DNA of 39,282 nucleotides from Gnetum montanum (taxonomy: Eukaryota; Streptophyta; Gnetopsida; Gnetales; Gnetaceae), in contig MNCI01024295.1 in assembly GCA_015680685.1 (NCBI GenBank), forward strand, positions 1 through 39,282, read 5' to 3'. Shown here piece by piece: positions 23,040 to 35,400 of this stretch; position 1 is the stretch's first letter; every line of letters starts with the position of its first letter. Under the pieces are notes generated by a model. The model was given only the letters and a program-made list of their open reading frames with translations, made no database searches and was not told the origin of the DNA. The translations under genes were made by a program, and so were the position numbers.

Positions 23040-23758
23040 AAAAAAATGTGTTTTTGTAGAATTCACAAAATGATGTTTTCCATTCAATTTTTTCAAATGA
23101 ATTTGTTGTTGAAAATTTTGGAGAATTATTTCTTAGAGTTTTGGGGTTAGAAGAATATATAGGGGTTTTGCAACATTCACAAAATAATGTTTTTTTTTGT
23201 TTAATTATTTGACACAACTTTGTTATCAAACTTTTTAGAGAAATACTTTTGGGAATTTGGTGATTTTGAAATTTTTGAATTGATGATTTAGAAGAAATTC
23301 GGGTTTTTGCTAAACAATCTACAAAGAAGGAAGATTCCTATTGAAATTTGTATGACTTGATTTTTGAACATCTATTTGTTCTGTAGATGTTTTTTTTTTA
23401 AGAAATATCATATAATGACTTCTATATGAAAATTTCTGTGATATGAGTTTTTTTTTACTACCATCTTTTGCAAATTTTTGCAATATCATAAATTTGGTGG
23501 TTTTGCAATTTTTAATTTGACTAATAAGAAGAAAATTGGGGGTTTGCAGCATTCACAAAGTAATGTTTTTTGTTTAATAATTTCAAAAAGAATTTCTATT
23601 AAAATTTATATGATTTGATTTTGCAACCCTGATTATTTTGTTAATTTTTTTTCCTAAAAAATTCATATAATGACTTCTATTGGCAAATTTCTACATTACA
23701 AAAATGACATGATTTTATTATTTTCAATTGTCATCTTCTACAAATTTCTACAATCTGA
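23040..23758. repeat. Degenerate tandem repeat, unit about 256 nt
   Basis: Recurring landmarks are CATTCACAAA.TAATGTTTTTT near 23175 and 23552 (a weaker copy, ATTCACAAAATGATGTTTTC, near 23060), CATATAATGACTTCTAT near 23409 and 23666, and CATCTTTTGCAAATTTTTGCAAT or CATCTTCTACAAATTTCTACAAT near 23462 and 23732. The last two landmark pairs give a period of about 256-270 nt. The array is cut off by the 3' end of L1-C, and similar sequence resumes on the far side of L1-C at about 29991-30050. The unit is AT-rich and non-coding; the minus-strand ORFs here are incidental. Confidence 0.55.
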
Positions 23759-23792
23759 TTTTTGTTTTGTTTTGTTTTATTTTATTTTTTTT

Positions 23793-26700
23793 GAGAAAAG
23801 ATATGGATGTATTAGTAGCAAAACCATGTATGTAAATCAATGGGAATGAGGGAAAACTCCCCCACATAACAAAAATCCCTTGGGAGTAAAGAATTTCCAA
23901 GTAGAATTAGACTAAATTTTCCAAGGGGGTAAGTGCACCATAGATGGGCAAGGGAAGGAAAAAAATAAAAGTAAAATGAAGAGAAGAAAATAACAACAGC
24001 CCCCTATGAATACTATGCAACTTTAAAACATTAGGGCTTCATGACCCCAATCTTAACACCCTTGGACTTAAGTTTTGCTAGGCATTTGCATACATCCAAC
24101 ACAGCACCAAACAAACATTATGACCATCAAATAGGCCATGGAAATCTAGTACATGGCAACGAGCCTTTTCCTAAGCATGGATGGCATTAAGAGAAGACAT
24201 ATGGTGCTCAAAGCTCATAAAAGCCATAACCTCAAGGAATTCTTTGTATTCATCCTCTCTTCATTGTCACTTCTTAAGCAATAGGGTTCTAGCCCAATCA
24301 AGATGAAACCTGCTAGTAATAATGCAAATGAATGTTTGCAAGGTTGTTCATGCAACATGTCATTTGATACCCATAATAACATATGGAAATCTTCTCATCC
24401 TGAGCCAATGATGCACATTGGACTATTTGTTGTTCCTTAACCAGAGCTTGGACTCATTGCTCTTCCTCATCTTCTTCACATTATTTGCATTCTCACTCAT
24501 TCCTAAGTAGGTCTTGCTTAATTTGCATGCATATTTATTCTTCCATGTCATTCTTGAAAGTTTCCTCTCTAAGATATCTTTGACACCTTTCCTATTTAGT
24601 TGCTTTTTTCTAGCATTTTTCCTCTTGTATGGCCCTAGTTTATTATTTCTACTTCTACTTAAGTAGCTTTACCTACTACTTGGCTTGCTTCTCCACATGC
24701 ACTCTACTATCCACGGTAGTTGTCGCCTTGGAGAGATCCTCCATGTACTTCTCTTGCAACTTCCTATGAATAGTTTCTTAAGCCTATAGAAGTTGTTCAT
24801 GAAAACTTAGTGGTTGGTTGGTTGTAGAACCATGCCAATCAAACCCATTCCCTCCCACCCCCTACTGTGGTCTCTTGCACCACCAGCATAGAGGAGGAGG
24901 AAATCCCTTCAAGGGTGAACCGTCACATTTCATACATAGGAGTAAAGGATGAGGACCTAACTGTACATGGTAACAATAGCTATTCAACACTACAAAGGGC
25001 CAACTTAAGGCTAGAGCGTGGTAGTCCCAGTAGAGGGAAACTAAGAAAAATTTGGGGAGGTTTATTAGACACCCCAACCACATGCAACACAGAAAGATGA
25101 AGTGAGCATTGTATAGCTTCCATACATTACTATACTGTACAAAATAGATTTTAATGAGATTAATTGCCTCCTACCAGTGTAGTGGTAGTGCTGATTTTGG
25201 CACCTACTCACAGTGAGTCCTTAAGATTGGCCCCTAAAAGAACACCTCAAAGTCTTGTAGCCACCACCCTGTCAGCAACACAACCTCTTTAGTCACATGC
25301 ATGTTCAAGTACCTAGCAATGGTGGACTCCATGAGGTTAATGAAAACCCTAAAAAATGTGGTGAAGTCCTCACTCCAAAATTTTAAAAATTTTCATCTAA
25401 GAGGTTTGGGTCCACCACTAGTAGAGGTAGTAGGTCATTCCACCTCACTTGCACCACTGTGTCCCACAACTCTTAGTTATTTTTCAAGGTGTCAATGTAA
25501 AGCTTGTAGGTGGGAGTGACACCCATTGTAGTATTAAACTCTTTCCATAGACAAAAAGTAGTGTAATTTGTTCTAGATGTCTGGGTGGCATTGACTAGGA
25601 AACCAATTCATTTTGCACTTTCTAGATACACTAGAGCACAACCATAATTGGTGAATCATCATGCAACTACAATGATAGAGGAATGGATGCAACACTCCAG
25701 AAAACAATCATGAAATGACATAAGCAGAGTATGTGATGCTTAGTTTTCATACTTGAATTGCAAAAAGGATAGTTGGCATTAATTAGTAGCCCTTGATCCC
25801 TTAGGAAGGTATGAACACGTAGCACACCACGAAGTAAGAGCCAAAGAAAGCATTAAATATTCTTTGGAAACTACCATTTCTAACTAGTGCCCTAGCCACA
25901 CATAGTGTGATATATGTATTTAATGACTTTGTGTAGCTATGCACCCATCAACCCCCATTAGGCTATCCTTTGTGCATAATCGCATAGGCTTTCCTAGATG
26001 TGAGAGTCCTTGGAATTTTCTATTCAAAAATAGGGTTTTCTAATGAGGTTATGGATCCATTGTGATTGACATTTGTTGTTATGCATGAACAAATTGATAA
26101 TCCCTTGGTACTTGATGAGGATGACATCATCAAAGCTCAACACTCCAAAACCCCCCATAGGTTTTGATTTGACCACCTTTTCCCAATAGACTAGTTGCAT
26201 ACATTCGTCACCTTTCCTTTAGACCAAATAAATTTTTGAACAATTTGGTCTAATTTGTTAATGATGCCTTTTGAAGAAGAAATAATGAAGGTAACATATC
26301 TAGCTGTACTATATAGGATTGAGGTGGCCAATATAATATTTCATTTTTTGCTTAGAAAAAACAAGGTCTAGTGCCCTACCCATGATTGGAGCTTTAGTAC
26401 CAACTTAGTCTAGAACAATTACTTATTCCAAGTAACCATGCACATTCCCAAGTATGAGTCTTACATCATACACTGCAAAATCCAAAAGTTTTGACAAACT
26501 TGGCCTTCAACCATCCCCTTACTATGGAAGAAGTGTATCATGCACTTTTCCTAGTTAACCTCTCACTTGACTTCTTTGGGCATTTTCTTGAGGGTCCTAT
26601 TGATCATCTATACCTATGGTACTACTACTTAGGTTATCAAAATTGTGTTATTAGGATAATATTTGGTGATGTAGTTAACCCTTTCAATATTTTGTCCTCT

Positions 26701-28650
26701 AATCCTTTCAGTCCTACAATAAAGGTTCATGGTATCCATGGCTATGTTAAATTAGTAAGGAGAAAGAGGATCTCCTTGATGTAGCCCCCTATGAGGGAGG
26801 AAAATCCCCACAACCTCCCATTGATGTCAAATGAAAAGGACCCTATGGACAAAAGATTAATGCATAGATCAACAAATTTTTGGCTAATTTCCTTCATGAG
26901 CATAATGTCTCGAAGAGGCACCCAATGGACAATGTCATAAGCTTTAACAATGTTGAGTTTCATGCACATACCATGGAACTTAGCTCTCTATATGAAATGC
27001 ATTACTTCCTAAACAAATATGATCTAATCTTGGATGTACCTTCCCTTAACAAAACCAGCCTAGTGGGTAGTAATAAAGGATAACATCAACAATAGAAGGC
27101 ACTTAACCAAAATTTTGGTGAACAACCTAAGTAGTGCATTACACATTCTATTGGGCCAAAAGTTGGTTGGTTCCATGGGGTTAGAGATATTTGGGATGAG
27201 CATGATCCATGAGAAGTTGATCTCATGTTAGACTTATTCTTACTTCAACATGAAGTTGAAGGCATCTAGGATATTACTCTCTAGGATGTCAAAAAATTCA
27301 TAAAAGAACTCAACACACTAGCAATCTAGTCATGAAGCCTTAACACTCTTAAGGAAGGCCATGACATCAAATAATTCCTACCTAGTGATGGGGGTGATAA
27401 GCCTAAGGTTATCTTCCTTACCAACAATCCTTTGAATTTGGACAAAAATAGGGAATGATTCTTCCCCCATCCAAATCCCAAACCAATATTTCTGTATCTC
27501 TTGGACAATGTTGTGTGTATCATGGAGGATGTTTTTACTTGCAAGATGTTTTGAATCTTTTTTTCTTGATTCTTAGCCTTTACATTTGAAAAAAAGAAAC
27601 AAGTGTTTCTATTGTCCTCCCTAAGTCACTTGACTTGTGATCTCTCTCTCAAGTATTGTTCCTCTTATTTTGATAGTTGTAGAGCAACCAAGAGCTCATA
27701 CTCCACCTTTGGTAATTCATCTACTTCCTATGAAGCTCAGATATTAAGTAGTTTTTGCTATAGTGTAGTAAAAGAAGCTTTGAAAGAATATTTATTTGAG
27801 ACTTTCATGCTTCGTATCTCCTTTTTGAGGCAAGAAAGTCCATGTTTATGGAAATCCCATGGGTCAACCAATAAGGGGTAGTCTCCTCAAATGTTCATCA
27901 CTAGCTTACGTAGCTAGTGTTTTATTAACCATAATTGTTCAAATCTAAATAGAACATGCCCTAACCTATTGGGCTTGTAGACCATACAGCTCATAGCTAC
28001 AAGCCATTCATTCATGGCCAATAATAGAGACCTTACGATTAAGGAGGATCTCTATATTGACGTAGACCCCATCATTTGTGGACATGGCCTAGTTAGGCCG
28101 TTTTCTTCCATTGCTCTAGGTAAAAAGGTATTTCTTGATATCCATGTACGAACAAGTTAAAGGTTCAGAGAAATTATAGGAACTCATGACTACATGGCTA
28201 AGGGTTGGTACCTCCACTAGTTTTATTCATAGACATATAGGCATTGATTAAAATATACAATTAGCATCCAAGCATGGAGGTCCAGAACATGCCCAGTAAT
28301 CTTGCAAAAAACATGTAGGCCCTTGCCCCAATTTTGATGGGCATAGAAGTTTACAATCCAGATTCCATGTGATGGAAAAAATCCCATTAGACTATAGGTA
28401 GATTCATTGACAATGTCAAAGTGTGTGGAACATGGTAGCCAGCCACCCAACCTTACCATGACAATCCACAAAGTGGGATTAGTAACCTCACCAATGTAGA
28501 GAGTTACAATGTATGATGTGCAGCTTAGTCTCCTAGACATAGACTACAATACAACTTTCATCATGCATGAATTCTTTCAAGGTACTTCTTTTGTAGGGGG
28601 TAACTTATTCCCTACAATTCAATAACAAGATCTTCATGGTCTACAAGTAG
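23793..28650 (-). pseudogene. L1-C ORF2: endonuclease, RT, zf-RVT, extension
   Basis: In order on the minus strand: endonuclease start KILLLNC near 28630-28650; ETKLH at about 28518-28532; 28223-28540 is open for 105 codons in the endonuclease (IVNFYAHQNWGKGLH, VYFNQ in place of GDFNQ); RT 26742-26969 with MCMKLNIVKAYDIVHW; at the catalytic site, 26644-26658, the residues are YPNNT followed by ILIT and VVVP, so both aspartates are asparagine; zf-RVT around 25720-25860 with FLRDQGLLINANYPFC and TKHHILCLC. The extension follows: Glu/Gln-rich segment about 24440-24830, shared module at about 24180-24420 (EDEYKEFLEVMAFMSFEHHM, LNAIHA) and hydrophobic stretch about 23960-24040 (FIGGCCYFLLFILLLFF). 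It is inactive. Confidence 0.75.
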
Positions 28651-29943
28651 ACCTATTTTGTAAGCCCCTTTCAGGATTAGTTGAGATCCCAAGTCAATAT
28701 CCTATTGTCCCTTCTTATTCCATGTTTCTTGTCCAATTAGTCATCACACCTTTTACGACTCTATGGAACGTGTCAAGTGGGAGTTCTCCACTAGGGGGAG
28801 GTGGTGTGTAGATGGCTAGATCACTTCTAGAAATAGGGGTAGGAAGAAAAGTTGAGATGATCCTTCCATCCCACCTCCCCACCAACCCTCCACCCACCAC
28901 CACCTCCCACTTGAAATGGATCCACATTGGGAACCGCTACTAGTAGAGAAGCAAATAGGGAGACCCAACCCTTTTTATCCATTAGCAATCAACCATCCAC
29001 ATCCTAATTTTTCTTAGGCCTATATAACTTGATGCAAACCCTACAATCCTTAGTTGTATGTTTGTCTTTTCCATAGAAACCACAAGATTCTAGAGCCCCA
29101 TTTTGAGCTAGGCCCTATTAAGGGAACATTCTCATGTTCCATAGCCTTTCCTCCCTAGAAGATAGGTCCAAGATGACCTTCACAATAGATCATTAGGGGA
29201 TAATGACAACCAAACTCAAAATACTACATAACTCATTAATTCCTTTGATGCTGTGAATTTATCAATGGAGATGAACTAATCAAAGAGGCCTACCAAAATC
29301 TTTAGGAAATTAGTCATCCAAAGCTACTAGGGCATCCATAAGCCCTAATCCAAACCAAGTCCCTTGAGAAGATATTTGAATTCATATGTGATGCAAGCCA
29401 ACAATGAGTTAAGGATAAACCATAAGCATGAAAAAGCCATCATGCCCTAGCAAAACATGATCCCACTCCTCTAGACATTGAAAGACAAAGAGTAGGAGAT
29501 CTCTAGCAGGCAACATAATGTGCACATAACACATCCCATATGAGGCCACAACCCAATTCTTAACTAGATCTAGTGTTAGCCTCACTCTAGAGGAAATGAA
29601 CTTTTCAATAGGATTCAAATCCATGGTATGAATCCTGGTCCCAACACCTATAGGTGCATCATTTATCTAGATGAAGAGACAAAATCAATACCACCAACCC
29701 TAAGGTTCTATCTCATGACAACACCTCCTCAATAGAAGCAAAGCCCTCCTCTGTAGGATCCTTCCACCCAATACCACCATCTAAAGAGTCATCTTTGTCA
29801 ATCTCCCTAGTCCACCTTTCATCATCTTGGTCCCCTCATCGCTTGAGCCTTCACTAGCTCCCCTCTAGGAGTTTCCATGGCTCCTTGTTTATTCCCCCAC
29901 CTGTGTCCCACACCTTGCTACCTCTACCACTCCCACTACTCAT
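28650..29943 (-). pseudogene. L1-C ORF1: DUF4283-like, zinc-knuckle protein
   Basis: The start is taken at the ATG at 29943 (MSSGSGRGSKVWDTGGGINK), a Gly/Ser-rich N-terminus comparable to L1-A. 29409-29624 is open for 71 codons and fits the DUF4283 pattern: VKNWVVASYGMCYV, LPARDLLLFVFQCLEEWDHV, LLGHDGFFMLMVYP. The zinc knuckle at 29043-29084 reads CGFYGKDKHTTKDC; as in L1-A, the second cysteine is tyrosine. 28715-28927 is a further 70-codon open piece (Gly/Pro-rich) corresponding to the linker before the endonuclease. The family role is RNA binding and packaging of the LINE transcript; this copy is broken. Confidence 0.7.
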
Positions 29944-29999
29944 CACCTCTACCTATGATCCATGCTAAGAAACATGACATGCATTTGAGTTTGATTTTT

Positions 30000-31884
30000 A
30001 AAATAATGATTTAAAAAAAGTTATAGTGTTTCTGGATTTGAAAAATAGAAATTTTATATTTACTAATTTTTAATCAACTTGGAGTTAAAAATTGAAATTT
30101 TCTAACAATATGTTGCAGAAAGGTACTTTCAACATTATTTGCAAAATATTTTCTTAAAATATGTTTTTTTTTTCAACTATTGTTACCTTCAGATTTATTT
30201 TATTTTTTAGTTAAAATTTCAAGGGTATTAGGTATAGGTGTTGTTTTTAATTTACTTGTAGTAGGTAGTGCATACATGGGGAGAGGAAGATATTGGTTAT
30301 TTTATAAGTAGAATTTCCAATTTGTTGAAACAATCTAACATTAGACCTTCAGATTACTTCTATACTTCACTACCTCTTACCCATCACATAGAAATGAACA
30401 TATATTAGTATAAACAAACACAAATCACAAAGACACCATTAGCACAAAACAAACATAAAAAAGGCTAAACAAAACAAAAGCCAACAAGAAAGAAATGCCA
30501 AAAAAATATAGAAAATAGGTAGATAGAAAAATAAAGATGATAGAAAACAAAATAGAAAATAGAGGAATGAAACACCAAATAGGAAATAAAAAAATAGAAA
30601 AGGAAAAGGAGAGAGTGTTAATGGTAAGAAAAGAAACAATGCTTAAATAAAATTTCCACATAAGCACATAGTTATCAAGTTCCATTAGAATGGTACTTAG
30701 CAATGTATCCCATATAATAGAAAAAAACAATGGCAACATATAAACTCAACAAGTTAAGTCATAATCACTCCATTAAACAAACTACAAACACTAACAACAA
30801 CACTTGTAGTCAACATGCTATTCCTAACCATCTACATGTACTAATATCCCATAGCTCTAACAAACTAACAAACCAAGATCATCCCTTCACATTGCCTCTA
30901 TTCCTCACAACCTCTAAGCAATCATACAAAAAAAAGTTTCCTAGATTCATAGGAATCAATGGGATAATGAGAAATTGTTCAAGTAAAATAAACATAAAAA
31001 ATATTAAATAAAATGGAAGTAAACAGAGAAGAACTATGAGAAAAAACTACAGAAAATAGACAAACATACTTAGAGAAATGATAAAAAGATGAAGATGAAA
31101 CATGAAACATGAAACTGAAAAAAGAAAAGAAAAAGAAAAGAGTGTTAATGATGAGGGTAACAACAACGTTGAACTAGATTCATTTTTTTTTTCTTTTTCT
31201 AGATAGTAAATAATTAGAAAAAATTGCTAATACATAGTAAAATTGCATAAGTGGCATAAATTAAATTTTTGTCTAACTTATAATCATGAGGCACATCTTC
31301 AAATATATGTGAACTTCAAAAACACATTAAAGTATTTATCATTGAATGAAAACATGACATAATATATAAAGTTCATTTGTGTAAAAATGAAACACTACAA
31401 TGAATTATGTATAAACTTCTTTGAATGTATAGATTTTTTTAAAAAAATTGTTTGGAGTAACTATTCACTCTATGAAATGAGTAGGTTGATTGTATTAATT
31501 GTAAAATAAATTTATTTTAACAACTCAATTTTAAAATAGGTACCCTATTAAATAAATTATAAGCTAGAGTAGTTTGGAACTTTTAAAGCATAAATTTAAT
31601 GATATTATTATATCTAGTGTTCATAAATGAAGACACCGAATATTAAGATAATGTAATCAGTTTCATGTTGTTTGTGTTTCATATGTATTGTATTTATAAA
31701 ACTGAAATAAGGTTGTCCAATTATAAAAGGAATTCTAGTAATAGTTATAACTTCAAATTTGTTTCATATCTAGTGTTGTGATTTCTATATTCAATGACCA
31801 ATAAAAAAAATTACTTTTTGTGCCAATTGTCCACAATGATTTCCAACATACCATTAATAAAAAATTAAAATCATAGATGTATGT
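30000..31884. other. AT-rich and A-rich filler
   Basis: The first 60 or so bases continue the degenerate repeat split by L1-C. 30420-30640 and 31080-31160 are A-rich low complexity, which creates long hydrophobic minus-strand ORFs (Phe/Leu) without meaning. A short motif, AGAGTGTTAATG, occurs in both A-rich tracts (30613-30624 and 31139-31150) about 526 nt apart. No gene was recognised. Confidence 0.5.
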
Positions 31885-32231
31885 GATGAGCTAGGAAGGG
31901 GAAAGCACCAAGAGTGAAAATCTAATTACCTTGGAGGCACCATTTCTCAAAATTTTTAAGATATCAAACTATAGAGGGATCAAGCTAATGGGTCATACTA
32001 TGAAGTGTTAAAGAGAGTCATAGAGAAACATCTCAAACTTCAATCAATAGTACTAGACATTCAATTTATAATTATGCTAGGAAGATCTACTATAGAGGCT
32101 ATTTTCTTAATATCATAATTCAAGGAGAAATTTAGAAAACATAGAGAAGCTCTATGTATGATCTTCATTGGCTTGAATAAAACATATGCAGAGTGCCTAA
32201 ACATATTATTTGGTGGGTCTTGTGGAGAAAA
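31885..32231 (+). pseudogene. RTE-type LINE reverse transcriptase, 5' fragment
   Basis: Plus-strand translation from about 31952 reads SNYRGIKLMGHTMK, then after a one-base frame change KRVIEKHLKLQS, IQFIIMLGRSTIEAI and REALCMIFIGLNKTYAECL. This is the plant RTE-type LINE signature (NYRGI.LM.HT.K..ERVIE.RL, QFGF..GRST.EAI, FIDLEKAYD). The aspartate of the FIDLEKAYD motif, an RT catalytic residue, reads glycine. The reading frame is cut at 32231, within the LW..EKKG segment, by the copia element, and continues at about 36488. Nothing of the endonuclease was found upstream, so the copy is probably 5'-truncated. Confidence 0.75.
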
Positions 32232-32561
32232 TGAAGAATCTAAAGGGCCCTAGATCTATGACATAAGATTAAAGGAAATAAAGAACTTTGTTAGAACAAA
32301 CACACTCTTGTGAGACTCTCTTAAATCTTGTTCTATAAATATTACAAATGATTATGTGCTACTACAATTATATAACCCTTGATCTCCTAAGAATAGATTT
32401 GGAGAGATAAGCATGAATCTCAAAAATCATTGGGATGATCCTTATCATCTTATTTAAGGATCTTCTTAATATGGGATGAAGTAAAAATGGGATTAGAGAG
32501 GAATTATATGAATAGGAGCTCATCTTATTTTATATAGATTTATAGATGAGATCTATCTAAT
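32232..32561 (-). repeat. copia 3' LTR
   Basis: On the plus strand it begins TGAAGAATCTAAAGGGCCCT and ends near GATCTATCTAATT. It matches 36160-36487 along its length with substitutions and small indels. On the element's own strand its outer end is at 32232 and the internal side at about 32561. The polypurine-tract region next to it (32576-32646) is C-rich on the plus strand and contains undetermined bases. Confidence 0.85.
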
Positions 32562-32631
32562 TCTATTGTGGAACATCTAGTCATCATATTCCATAAACAC
32601 ACACAGCCTATCCCCCACGAGCCCACCCCCC

Positions 32632-32634
32632 NNN
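32632..32634. other. Three undetermined bases in a C-rich tract
   Basis: NNN inside 32612-32646, which is almost all C. This lies between the RNase H end and the 3' LTR of the copia element, where the polypurine tract would be (G-rich on the coding strand). It is probably a sequencing problem through homopolymers, as at 17725-17767. Confidence 0.9.
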
Positions 32635-32649
32635 CCCCGCCCCCCACAA

Positions 32650-35400
32650 TGATGGTAAGAGGTTCCACTCGAAGGAATTCTAAGAAAGACTCAAACTTTT
32701 TATAGCTTGGAATCTTATTTAAGATGTCTACCATTTGTGCTTTAGTCACACAATGTTCCATGCTAAGTATGTTATCTTAAATCAAGCTTTTGAGATGATG
32801 ATGCTTGATGTCTATTTGTTTGGAATTCCCATGATGAATAGGATTATGAGCCATCATAATAGCATTTGTGCTATCATAGTATAAGCAAATGGGAGGTTCA
32901 TGTATATATCTCATTTCAATGAAAATGAAGTTAATCCATATGGCATGAGTAGCAACATTTGATGCAACTACGTATTCTACTTATGTTGTTGAGAGGATGA
33001 CTATAGATTACTTCTTTGATTCCTAGGAGATAAGTGATGGACAAAAGAAGAAACAAAAGCTAGAAGTTGAATTTCGATCTTCAAGGTCACCTCCCCAATT
33101 CACATCAATGTATCCCCATATCTTGATATTTTTATGTTCATGAAATGTGATCCCATAATATTTAGTATCTTTTAGGTATCAAAAAATCAATTTCATAGCT
33201 TTCCAGTGTGATTCATGTGGATCTTTCATGAATTGAGAGAGGTAATTCACACCAAATTGGATCTCTAGATACGTATTGGAGAGATACATGAGACTACCAA
33301 CAAGGGATCGATATAGTGAAGGGTTGATAGATGAGGATGTGTCATCCTTGGTAAGTTTTGTACCAAGGAAGAGTGGTGTATCTAAAGGATTACAATTAAT
33401 CATGCCAAATTTCTTAATTAAGGATTCGGAAAATTTCATTTTTCATATGAAAATTGATTTTGTTATTTGGATAACTTAAAAAGCCAAAAATTATGACATC
33501 TTGGCTAGATCATACATTTCGAATTCTTTTTTCATGGCATTAAGAAAATTATTTTCTAATGCAATTGTAGATGAAAATAGATTAAATCATCTACATATAA
33601 ACAAAAAAAAATATAATCATCTTCAGATACCCTTTTGTATATAGTTTTTTGGGACTAAATATTGGTGAATCCTTATTGCATGAAAAATGCATGAATACAT
33701 GTGTACCATGCACATGGATCTTGCTTGAGCTCATGTAATGCTTTATGGAGCTTGTAAAATGATTTTGTTTTCCTTCATCAATGAAGCCTAGTGGTTGTTC
33801 CACATAAACTTCTTAATTAAGAAATCAATTTAGGAAAGTAGATACCACATCTAGTTGATAATCTACATATCTAGCTTGTGTAGCAATGGCAAGAAAGATT
33901 CTTTGGGATTCCATCCATGAAACAAGAGTGAAGTTATCACCAAAATTGCTACCTTACTATTGGAGATATCCTTTGGCAAATATGCAAGCTCTGAATGTTT
34001 TAGTTTCACCATATTGATTTATTTTAATTTTAAATATCCATTTTAAACTGATAACAAGCTTACCAGATGGATGAGGTACTAGGCTCCAAGTGTTGTTTTT
34101 ATTAATTTTTTTAGCTCTGTTTCCATGGCATCAATCCAACAGTTATCCAACGCAACTTTGATGACTATGGATGGTTCCATCAAACTATCACAAGCCCCCC
34201 ATTGATGTAAGTAGCACAAAAACTTCATTGTTCATGGTAGTGAATCTTCCCAACACATTAGAGTATTGGACATGATCAAAAAGGTGAGAAGAATTTGACT
34301 GGAATTTTAAGCCCTACATGGTGTGTAAACAAGAAATCTGTGTATTGTTTGGGTGATGGCTAGTGACATGATGGGAGTCTTGGATAGAAATTTTTGTTTG
34401 GCTTCGGTTGCAATTTTTTGACCCAGCACTTGTATGAGAATGAACTAAAAATGTGAATGTTATTGTCCTTGTTGGAAATTACAGGCCTACGTTTTGGATG
34501 GCTATGTAATGGAACCTTGTCCTCCCACATTATCATCAATTATGATTTTTCCTTGCTACTACAAAAAAATTCAAATATTAGATCTATTGTGACTGTTGCT
34601 ACTACTGGTAATGTATTCACCAGGCCTACTAAATCATGTTGATGGAAAGCACAAGATGTTTTGCTTCTTTCCATTCCATGTTTGAGTTGCAACCTACGTT
34701 GGTCATGTTGTTCAACACTTATATTTTTCTTTGTACATGGTTGATTTTGTTGTCCCATGTTGCCACCAAAAATACTTTTGTATGGTATTTTGTCTAGCAT
34801 TGGTCCCATACATTGTCCTCCACATTTTTTGGCTTCAAGTTCACTAAAATGGATGTCACATTGCTCTATCATCCTTTTACTTTTTTCATCATAACATTTG
34901 TAGGCTTTGGTATTTTTAGCATAAACAATAAAAACTCAAGGTGTAGATTTCATATCTAATTTTTTCCAATTTTGTGCATAGTGAGGAGATCCAAAGACTT
35001 ATAAATGAGATATTTGGTGGATGATCATAGCAAAATTCACAAGGTTTCTTTTCTTAAATTGACCTTGATGGCACCCTATCTAAAAGATAAATTGATGTTA
35101 CAAAATCTTCTATCCAAAACTTATTATCCAAACCTAATAGTTGAAGTAGATACCTTTCCATTTCAACCATTGTTCTATTTTTCCTCTCAGCGATGCTATT
35201 TTGTTGAGGTGTAAACAATGTGGTAGTTTGATGAATAATCCAACATTTCTTGCAAAATTCATCAAATTCATTTGATAAAAATTCACCTACATGATCTATT
35301 TTAATTTTCTTAATTGTATTGACACTCTAATTTTCTACTTCCATCTTGAAGTCCCTAAAAAATCCAAATGTTTGATCTTTTAATTTAAGAAAATGAGGAT
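32650..35400 (-). pseudogene. copia pol remnant: integrase, RT, RNase H
   Basis: Integrase is at about 34880-35400. It has IKIDHVGEFLSNEFDEFC with the second catalytic aspartate, then TLFTPQQNSIAERKNRTMVE with the catalytic glutamate, then NKFWIEDFVTSIYLLDRVPS; its first catalytic aspartate and HHCC region are missing. 34540-34872 (110 open codons, RMIEQCDIHFSELEAK) is the integrase-RT linker. RT has NKNNTWSLVPHPSGK and IFAKGYLQ near 33960-34140, DVVSTFLN at about 33820-33865, EVYVEQPLGF near 33780-33810 and an intact YVDDL at 33583-33597. 33179-33439 (86 open codons) continues with NCNPLDTPLFLGTKL and YRSLVGSLMYLS. RNase H follows with DVNWGGDLEDRNSTSSF, ISWESKK and HIEMRY-region remnants down to about 32650. 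Stops are frequent; it is inactive. Confidence 0.85.

Larger units (their letters stand above)
23759..29991 (-). mobile_element. L1-type LINE, near full length (L1-C)
   Basis: Complete L1 layout on the minus strand: ORF1 from 29943, ORF2 with endonuclease, RT, zf-RVT and extension, and a 3' A-rich tail written on the plus strand as T-rich 23759-23792 with TTTTG and TTTTA units. The possible target duplication TGATTTTT occurs at 23756-23763 and 29992-29999; it is short and overlaps the tail, so it is weak. Stronger support for the boundaries is that the flanking degenerate repeat is interrupted at one end and resumes at the other. Length is about 6.2 kb. It is inactive, with many stops and frameshifts. 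Confidence 0.8.

Noticed and set aside
30425-30739. Long hydrophobic minus-strand ORF (104 codons, Phe/Leu-rich), like a membrane protein
   Set aside because: It is the reverse complement of an A-rich low-complexity tract, which forces TTT and TTC/CTT codons; a second frame (30439-30639) looks the same.
32540-32761. Minus-strand ORF of 73 codons crossing the N bases as an independent gene
   Set aside because: Its first part is the end of the copia RNase H region and the rest is a G-rich tract plus LTR sequence.
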